A DNA stretch of 10,880 nt from Ruminococcaceae bacterium UBA3329 (GTDB lineage Bacteria > Bacillota > Clostridia > Oscillospirales > Acutalibacteraceae): positions 2,375 through 13,254 of the forward strand of contig DERX01000004.1 in the NCBI GenBank assembly GCA_002361875.1, written 5' to 3'. Under the pieces are notes generated by a model. It made no database searches. It saw only the letters and a program-made list of their open reading frames with translations, and was not told the origin of the DNA. The position numbers were made by a program, and so were the translations under genes. Shown piece after piece: positions 6,428-10,880 of this stretch (positions are counted from its first letter, which is position 1; every line of letters starts with the position of its first letter).

Positions 6428-7804
6428 ATGAGATTGCACCGAAGGGCTAAAAAAAGAAGCTTTATAACAACATATATCATTGCAGGCGGATTTTTATTGC
6501 TTATAATTTTGGGGTCATTGATTTTGCATTTGCCCATAGCGGCGGCTGACGGAAAAGCCGTGCCATACATTGATTCTCTGTTTACCGCAACAACGGCTGT
6601 CTGCGTAACGGGTCTTGTTACCGTCCCCACATTTTCCGCTTGGTCGCTGTTCGGACAAGCAGTCATACTCGTTTTAATTCAGCTCGGCGGTCTTGGCGTT
6701 ATCAGCTTTACAATCCTGTTTTTACAGCTTTTGGGGCAAAGATTGGGGCTTCACGAGAAACAGCTTATTAAAGACGCATATAACCTTGACACAAACAGAG
6801 GAATGAATGTCCTTATAACGAAAATATTCAAGGGCACGTTTTTAATTGAAGCTGTCGGCGCATTTGCTTACGGATTTGTTTTTGTTCCCGAGTTCGGTGC
6901 TATGGGAATTTGGAAAAGCGTATTTAACTCCGTTTCGGCATTTTGCAATGCGGGAATGGACATTTTAGGACCTGACAGTCTTATTCCGTACAGAGGCAAT
7001 ATTGCAGTCAACCTTATTACGTCCGCACTGATAATCTTGGGTGGTATCGGTTTTCCGATATGGTTTTTGGCGGTTGACAAGGTAAAGGAATATATAAATC
7101 AAAAAGGCAATATGAGGAAAACGGTTAAACAACTGCCTATATATGCTAAAACAGTGCTTGTGACTACGGCGGTGCTGATTTTCGGCGGTGCGCTCGTTAT
7201 ATTTATTATGGAATTTACAAACGAGCGAACAATCGGTAATCTTCCTTTAGGCGAAAAGATACTCGCATCGCTTTTTCAGTCCGTAACAACAAGGACGGCA
7301 GGCTTTTGCACCGTTCCGCAAGATGGATTGAGGCGTTGCACGGTTATTGTTTGCTCTGTCTTAATGTTTATCGGCGGTTCGCCGTCGGGCACAGCAGGCG
7401 GCATTAAAACAACAACCGCCGCAGTTCTTGTTATGTCGCTGATTTCGGCTTTATCGGAAAGAAACAACACCGAAATTTTTAAACGCACGGTAAATGCGGA
7501 CACGGTAAGAAAAGCAACTTCTGTTTTTTCACTCAGCTTTTGTGTTATGATTTTGTCCCTCACCGCATTTTGCGCAGTTCAGCCCGGCGCTTTTGAGGAC
7601 TGCCTTTATGAAGTGGTTTCGGCAATCGGCACGGTAGGTCTTTCAAGAGATTTAACATATAAACTGACTGAGCCTGCCAAGCTTATAATTATAGGCACAA
7701 TGTATCTCGGCAGAATAGGGCCGATTTCACTCGCACTGTTCTTTAATACTAAAAAGAACGCAAATCTTATACAGTATCCGGAGGGAAAAATGCCCATAGG
7801 TTAA
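6428..7804 (+). CDS. ktrB: KtrB/TrkH-family potassium uptake channel subunit
   Basis: At 458 residues this has the length of KtrB rather than the longer TrkH. The four selectivity-filter loops of the family are visible: TAVCVTGLV (about 56-64), SAFCNAGMD (170-178), TTRTAGF (287-293) and AIGTVGLS (399-406). The gating-loop region FIGGSPSGTAGGIKTTT (314-330) and the closing YLGRIGPI (426-433) are also typical. It forms the dimeric, potassium-conducting (often sodium-coupled) membrane part that works with a cytoplasmic RCK ring, encoded next. The ATG at 6428 is preceded directly by an in-frame TAA, so no earlier start exists. The ribosome site is weak (AAGGA 15 bases and AGG 11 bases upstream), suggesting modest translation. 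The family is certain; the Ktr rather than Trk label rests on length and a single-RCK partner. Confidence 0.93.
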   Translation: MRLHRRAKKRSFITTYIIAGGFLLLIILGSLILHLPIAAADGKAVPYIDSLFTATTAVCVTGLVTVPTFSAWSLFGQAVILVLIQLGGLGVISFTILFLQLLGQRLGLHEKQLIKDAYNLDTNRGMNVLITKIFKGTFLIEAVGAFAYGFVFVPEFGAMGIWKSVFNSVSAFCNAGMDILGPDSLIPYRGNIAVNLITSALIILGGIGFPIWFLAVDKVKEYINQKGNMRKTVKQLPIYAKTVLVTTAVLIFGGALVIFIMEFTNERTIGNLPLGEKILASLFQSVTTRTAGFCTVPQDGLRRCTVIVCSVLMFIGGSPSGTAGGIKTTTAAVLVMSLISALSERNNTEIFKRTVNADTVRKATSVFSLSFCVMILSLTAFCAVQPGAFEDCLYEVVSAIGTVGLSRDLTYKLTEPAKLIIIGTMYLGRIGPISLALFFNTKKNANLIQYPEGKMPIG

Positions 7805-7812
7805 ACGGGCAT
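7790..7812 (+). repeat. Short inverted repeat across the ktrB stop codon
   Basis: ATGCCC (7790-7795) and GGGCAT (7807-7812) form a perfect 6-base stem with an 11-base loop that contains the ktrB stop. No T-run follows, so it is not a terminator. It might stabilise or separate the two messages, or be chance. Confidence 0.3.
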
Positions 7813-7829
7813 AAATTAAGGAGCAAATT

Positions 7830-8492
7830 ATGAAAAGAAAACAGTTTATGATTATCGGTTTGGGTCAGTTCGGAAAAAGTCTTGTGTCTACCCTGCACAA
7901 CTCAAATGTTGATTTGCTTGTAATTGACAGAGATATTACCAAACTTGAAGAAATCGGGGACAAGGCTTCGCAGGCTGTTTGCGCAGATGCCTCAAAGCAA
8001 GAGGTACTTGAGCAGTTTGACATTGAGTCTTTCGACGGCGCAATTATTACAATCGGTCACGATATGGAATTTTCGGTTAAGACGGTTATGCATCTTAACG
8101 AAATGGGTATGCCGTTTATTATGGCGAAGGCGACAAGCGACTTTGAAGGCAGAATCCTTACAAAGGTCGGTGCGGATAAGATTATTTTCCCTGACAGAGA
8201 GGTCGGAATAAGACTTGGCAAGAAAATAGTTTCAGGCAATTATTATGACGCTTTGGATATTTCCGAAACATACAGTATTACGGACATAGTGCTTCCGAAT
8301 AAATGGGTTAACAAATCAATTATTGAACTGAACCTCAGAAAATCCTACGGAATAAATGTTGTGGGAATACGCCGTCAGGAGGATGTTATTATAAATCCCA
8401 CTCCCGACTTTGTATTTCTGGACGAGGATGTGCTCATAGCCCTCGGTTCAAACAAGGATATTGACAATGTCAGAAAAATTAACGGCAATTAA
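7830..8492 (+). CDS. ktrA: KtrA/TrkA-family potassium uptake regulatory subunit
   Basis: The 220-residue protein has an N-terminal RCK_N Rossmann domain with IIGLGQFG at 8-15 and the acidic end of the second strand VIDRD (31-35), the nucleotide-binding signature for ATP/ADP or NAD. This is followed at about 135-220 by an RCK_C (TrkA_C) domain, a known c-di-AMP binding module in Firmicutes KtrA. One RCK_N plus one RCK_C matches KtrA and not the duplicated E. coli TrkA. An octameric ring of it gates the KtrB dimer from the cytoplasmic face. AAGGAG (7818-7823) lies 6 bases before the ATG, stronger than the site of ktrB, so the ring subunit may be made in excess, in keeping with the octamer-to-dimer stoichiometry of the complex. 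It sits 25 bases behind ktrB. Confidence 0.93.
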   Translation: MKRKQFMIIGLGQFGKSLVSTLHNSNVDLLVIDRDITKLEEIGDKASQAVCADASKQEVLEQFDIESFDGAIITIGHDMEFSVKTVMHLNEMGMPFIMAKATSDFEGRILTKVGADKIIFPDREVGIRLGKKIVSGNYYDALDISETYSITDIVLPNKWVNKSIIELNLRKSYGINVVGIRRQEDVIINPTPDFVFLDEDVLIALGSNKDIDNVRKINGN

Positions 8493-8502
8493 ACGACAGG
8501 TA

Positions 8503-8531
8503 TTGACACAGACTGTTACTTATATTAAAAT
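8503..8531 (+). promoter_or_regulatory. Promoter of the zinc-ribbon/DUF4234 gene
   Basis: A consensus TTGACA (8503-8508) and TAAAAT (8526-8531) are 17 bases apart. It lies right after ktrA with no terminator between, so the downstream gene may be read both from here and from the ktr promoter. Confidence 0.72.
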
Positions 8532-8567
8532 GTTAGTGTAATCTTTTATAGAAGTGAGGATGATTTT

Positions 8568-9167
8568 ATGTTTTGTAAGCAATGCGGTGCTCCGCTTGAA
8601 GACGGAATGAAATTCTGCAATAAATGCGGTGCGCCCGTAAACGATTTGGGCCAACAGGTAAAGGATGCTGCGGCAGGGGCGTTTTCCAAAGCCGAAAGCG
8701 AGGTTAAGTCTGCATTTGACGAAATCAACCGTTCTGTTCAGGGTGAGCCTGCTTATGTTCCCGGTCAGAAATTAAAGGACGACAGAGGAATTATCTCTTA
8801 TATTCTTCTTAACATAATTACCTGCAATATCTACGGTTATTATTTCCTTTACAAAATGGCTGCGGATGTCAATGTTGCCTGCGAAGGTGACGGCAAGAAA
8901 ACAGCGGGTCTTGCACAATTTCTTATTCTCAGCATTTTAACCTGCGGCATTTATTCATGGATTTGGTACTACAATCTCGGCAACAGACTCGCGGAAAACG
9001 CTCCCCGTTACGGACTCAGCTTTTCCGAAAACGGCACTACCATTCTTTTATGGGCAGTTTTAGGTGTTTTACTTTTTGGCATCGGTCCGCTTGTTGCAAT
9101 GTATTTCCTTATCAAAAATACAAATGCAATCTGCGCCGCATACAACCAATATAACGGTCTTAACTGA
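8568..9167 (+). CDS. Zinc-ribbon and DUF4234 membrane protein of unknown function
   Basis: The 199-residue protein starts with a zinc ribbon: CxxC pairs C3/C6 and C17/C20 in FCKQCGAPLEDGMKFCNKCG. A helical, charged linker (about 25-58) follows. From about residue 72 is a DUF4234 region with three hydrophobic segments (about 74-95, 114-135 and 157-182). The first two are internal repeats 40 residues apart, each carrying ITC or LTC, a variable residue, IY, and an aromatic run ending in Y (TCxIY at 85-89 and 125-129). No enzymatic motif is seen. The zinc ribbon would lie in the cytoplasm, as in other zinc-ribbon-tethered membrane proteins. The start is supported by GTGAGGA about 8 bases upstream. 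The function of the family is not established. Confidence 0.85.
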   Translation: MFCKQCGAPLEDGMKFCNKCGAPVNDLGQQVKDAAAGAFSKAESEVKSAFDEINRSVQGEPAYVPGQKLKDDRGIISYILLNIITCNIYGYYFLYKMAADVNVACEGDGKKTAGLAQFLILSILTCGIYSWIWYYNLGNRLAENAPRYGLSFSENGTTILLWAVLGVLLFGIGPLVAMYFLIKNTNAICAAYNQYNGLN

Positions 9168-9186
9168 AAAGTATAATCATTATAAG

Positions 9187-9217
9187 AAAATCCCCCTAAA
9201 TTCAAGGGGGATTTTTT
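9187..9217 (+). terminator. Intrinsic terminator between DUF4234 and DUF2752 genes
   Basis: AAAATCCCCCT (9187-9197) pairs with AGGGGGATTTT (9205-9215) around a 7-base loop. The T-run 9212-9217 overlaps the distal stem. It ends only 16 bases before the next start codon, so the DUF2752 gene would depend on read-through or a promoter not visible here. Confidence 0.85.
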
Positions 9218-9233
9218 AACGGCAGGGAGTTTT

Positions 9234-9650
9234 ATGAAAATCAGTAAAAAGGAACTGAAAGAGCATTTGGAACTCATTTGCATCTTTCTTTTTATATTTC
9301 TTATTTATATGTTTACAGGCTGTCCGATTAAGCTTTTTACAGGGATTTCCTGCGCAGGATGCGGAATGTCGAGAGCATATTTAAGCCTTTTGCGCCTTAA
9401 TTTCCGTGATGCGTTTTATTTTCATCCGCTTTTCCCCTGCCCCGTAATTTTTGTTGCTGTTTATATTATGACAAAATTCGGATTTTCGAAAAAAGCAGCA
9501 AAGGTAATTTACAGCATAATGGCTTTTCTTTTTATTGCTGTTTATATTTACAGAATGATAAGCCCGAATGACAGTATTGTGGTTTTCGAGCCTCAGAACG
9601 GGCTTATTTTCAAAGCGATAAAATATATTTTTTCTGCTCTAACGCAGTAA
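9234..9650 (+). CDS. DUF2752 small membrane protein
   Basis: The 138-residue protein carries the DUF2752 signature: GCP at 29-31, then CAGCGMSR at 40-47 and the following LNFRDAFYFHPL at 56-67, corresponding to the conserved cysteine pair, GM[ST]R and HP motifs of the family. Three hydrophobic segments are visible (about 13-30, 67-87 and 88-107). The conserved C30, C40 and C43 could coordinate a metal or form a disulfide, but no function is established. AGGGAG (9224-9229) precedes the ATG by 4 bases. The gene follows the zinc-ribbon/DUF4234 gene in the same direction but behind a terminator. From general knowledge, DUF2752 genes are often beside small TM2, CD225 or DUF4234 membrane protein genes, which suggests a shared role. 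Confidence 0.85.
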   Translation: MKISKKELKEHLELICIFLFIFLIYMFTGCPIKLFTGISCAGCGMSRAYLSLLRLNFRDAFYFHPLFPCPVIFVAVYIMTKFGFSKKAAKVIYSIMAFLFIAVYIYRMISPNDSIVVFEPQNGLIFKAIKYIFSALTQ

Positions 9651-9651
9651 A

Positions 9652-9687
9652 AAACGGTACACCTTGAAAATGTACCGTTTCTTTTTT
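9652..9687. terminator. Bidirectional terminator between convergent operons
   Basis: AAACGGTACA (9652-9661) and TGTACCGTTT (9671-9680) form a perfect 10-base stem with a 9-base loop. TTTTTT follows rightward (9682-9687), and a shorter T-run follows on the minus strand. It sits between DUF2752 and the leftward chromate transporter operon, and would end both. Confidence 0.85.
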
Positions 9688-9694
9688 ATTAAAT

Positions 9695-10267
9695 TTACAC
9701 GGGTAAATTCAATGCATATCCGCAGACAATGCCTACAACTGCTGAGGCTGTTATAATTTTTATGGGGTGAACCTTTTTAAGTGCTAACACTGTCATAACA
9801 ATACAAACAACAGCTGAAATATAAAATTCAACATTTTTGAACACTTGGGCGCTAACGCCGTCCGCAAAAAACGCCGTAATTGCAAGCGACAGCGCCGCCG
9901 AAGCAATAAGACCGATTGCGGCAGGGCGAAGTCCTGTCATACACCCTGCCACGACCTTGTTTTTCTTAAATTTTTCATAAAATGTCGCGACAAGAAGAAT
10001 TACTATAAACGACGGCATTACAACGCCGAGGGTTGAGCAAAATGCGCCGAAAATTCCGCCCGTTTCCGTTCCGACAAAAGTCGCCATATTTATGGCAAAG
10101 GGCCCCGGAGTGCTTTCGGAAATTGCAACAAAATTCATTATTTCCGTGTTCGTCATCCATTCGTTTTTAAGCACCTCCGCCTGAATTAACGGGAGCATTG
10201 CATAACCGCCGCCGAAGGTGAAAAGACCTATTTTAAAAAATGTTAAAAACAGCTTAAGATAAATCAT
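9695..10267 (-). CDS. Chromate transporter family protein, second half-size subunit
   Basis: The 190-residue protein is a single CHR domain. Near the N-terminus is FFKIGLFTFGGGYAMLPLIQ (about 10-29), followed by ESTPGPFAINMATFVG (about 50-65) and GVVMPSFIVILLV (about 80-92); these are the conserved loop motifs of the CHR superfamily. Five to six hydrophobic helices follow. Half-length CHR proteins occur as adjacent pairs, and in Bacillus subtilis both members of such a pair are needed for chromate efflux, as I recall. It overlaps the upstream partner by 14 bases, with AGGAGGGTGA just before its ATG at 10267, so the two are translationally coupled. Chromate is the family's tested substrate; in an anaerobe the physiological anion may differ. 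Confidence 0.92.
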   Translation of the reverse strand: MIYLKLFLTFFKIGLFTFGGGYAMLPLIQAEVLKNEWMTNTEIMNFVAISESTPGPFAINMATFVGTETGGIFGAFCSTLGVVMPSFIVILLVATFYEKFKKNKVVAGCMTGLRPAAIGLIASAALSLAITAFFADGVSAQVFKNVEFYISAVVCIVMTVLALKKVHPIKIITASAVVGIVCGYALNLPV

Positions 10268-10829
10268 TTTTCACCCTCCTGCTGATTATTATGCTTGTAA
10301 CAAGTCCGAATACCGCACAGCCGATAAGCACAATCAAAACGCTGACATCAAAAAACGCAACAAGCGCAAACGCCGCTCCCATAACGATATATGACACGGG
10401 ATTTTTCGGCACCTGTTTATACATTGACACAAGGCCTTTAACTATCAACGCAAGAACGCCTGCACGGATTCCGAAAAAGGCATATTTAACGCCCTTGTAA
10501 TCGCTGAAATTTTTAAGAAGATATGCGATAACGGTTATGATTACAAATGACGGCAAAACAACGCCCAGCGTTGACACAAATGCGCCCCAAAAGCCTGCGA
10601 CCTTAAAGCCTACAAATGTCGCTGAATTGACAGCAATCGGACCGGGAGTACTTTCCGCTATTGCGATAATATCTAGAATATCGCTTTCCGTAATCCACTT
10701 TTTCTTGTCCGCAACCTCCTTTTGAATAAGCGGTATCATGGCATATCCTCCGCCGAAGGTAAATGCGCCTATTTTAAAAAAGGTCAAAAATAAAAGCCAT
10801 ATTTTATAAAGCTTTTCGTGTTTTTTCAT
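10254..10829 (-). CDS. Chromate transporter family protein, first half-size subunit
   Basis: From the ATG at 10829 the protein has 191 residues and forms one CHR domain: FFKIGAFTFGGGYAMIPLIQ near residues 16-35, ESTPGPIAVNSATFVG near 58-73 and GVVLPSFVIITVI near 87-99, then further membrane helices. It is clearly paralogous to the next gene, sharing TFFKIGxFTFGGGYAMxPLIQxEV, so the pair probably came from a duplication and functions as a heterodimeric anion exporter in the membrane. The start is set by GGAGG 6 bases upstream of the ATG. A TTG further upstream at 10871 in the same frame lies before the predicted -10 box and is rejected. It ends inside the start region of the second gene. The real transported ion is not visible from sequence. 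Confidence 0.92.
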   Translation of the reverse strand: MKKHEKLYKIWLLFLTFFKIGAFTFGGGYAMIPLIQKEVADKKKWITESDILDIIAIAESTPGPIAVNSATFVGFKVAGFWGAFVSTLGVVLPSFVIITVIAYLLKNFSDYKGVKYAFFGIRAGVLALIVKGLVSMYKQVPKNPVSYIVMGAAFALVAFFDVSVLIVLIGCAVFGLVTSIIISRRVKNDLS

Positions 10830-10860
10830 TTTCTTCCTCCGTATTAAATAATTTTCCAAT

Positions 10861-10866
10861 ATTATA
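10861..10866 (-). promoter_or_regulatory. Likely -10 box of the chromate transporter operon
   Basis: TATAAT reads leftward at 10866-10861, placing the start near 10854 and giving a leader of about 25 bases. The matching -35 element would lie just beyond the right edge of the window and cannot be seen. Confidence 0.5.
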
Positions 10867-10880
10867 CACAAGTTACTTTC

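Noticed and set aside
10830..10871. TTG start giving a 14-residue extension of the first chromate transporter gene
   Set aside because: It would lie upstream of the -10 box, and the ATG at 10829 has an ideal GGAGG site 6 bases away.
1..10880. CRISPR array, tRNA, rRNA or insertion sequence
   Set aside because: No regularly spaced repeats, no cloverleaf-like sequence and no transposase frame or terminal repeats were seen on either strand by eye.

Overview
The window looks like chromosomal DNA of a low-to-moderate-GC Gram-positive anaerobe of the Clostridia, most likely a gut Oscillospiraceae/Ruminococcaceae-type bacterium. This rests on strong AGGAGG-type ribosome sites, sigma-A style TTGaca-17-TATAAT promoters, compact operons with 4-base ATGA overlaps, and the gene families present: ECF sigma with a membrane anti-sigma, KtrAB, zinc-ribbon/DUF4234, DUF2752 and a split chromate transporter. 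No rRNA, tRNA, CRISPR array or insertion sequence was seen. The species assignment is inference.

Left part (1-1826). A type IV AbiE toxin-antitoxin operon is read leftward. The antitoxin/repressor gene abiEi (605-1210, GTG start) overlaps by 8 bases the toxin gene abiEii, which starts at 612 and runs off the left edge with 204 codons visible. Its promoter (-35 1297-1302, -10 1274-1279) is flanked by inverted repeats sharing a TTYACGCACA half-site, the probable AbiEi operators. On the other side of the stronger repeat is a rightward promoter (1354-1382). It is followed by an imperfect hairpin, two overlapping palindromes and a strong intrinsic terminator (1607-1638), with no convincing ORF between. 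This is a candidate untranslated RNA divergent from abiE and the least explained part of the window.

Middle (1826-6296). An ECF-type sigma factor and a single-pass membrane protein with a large exterior domain (probable anti-sigma) overlap by ATGA and end at a terminator. A new promoter then drives a trans-aconitate 2-methyltransferase homologue (tam) with an ABC-2 exporter ATPase and permease, ending at another terminator.

Right part (6347-10866). A KtrB/TrkH potassium channel subunit and its KtrA/TrkA regulatory subunit form one operon. A zinc-ribbon DUF4234 membrane protein with its own promoter follows, then a terminator, then a small DUF2752 membrane protein. A bidirectional terminator separates this from a leftward operon of two half-size chromate-transporter proteins that overlap by 14 bases. 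The genes are mostly ordinary. The points worth pursuing are the abiE divergent region, the tam-ABC operon, and the DUF4234/DUF2752 pair next to potassium uptake.
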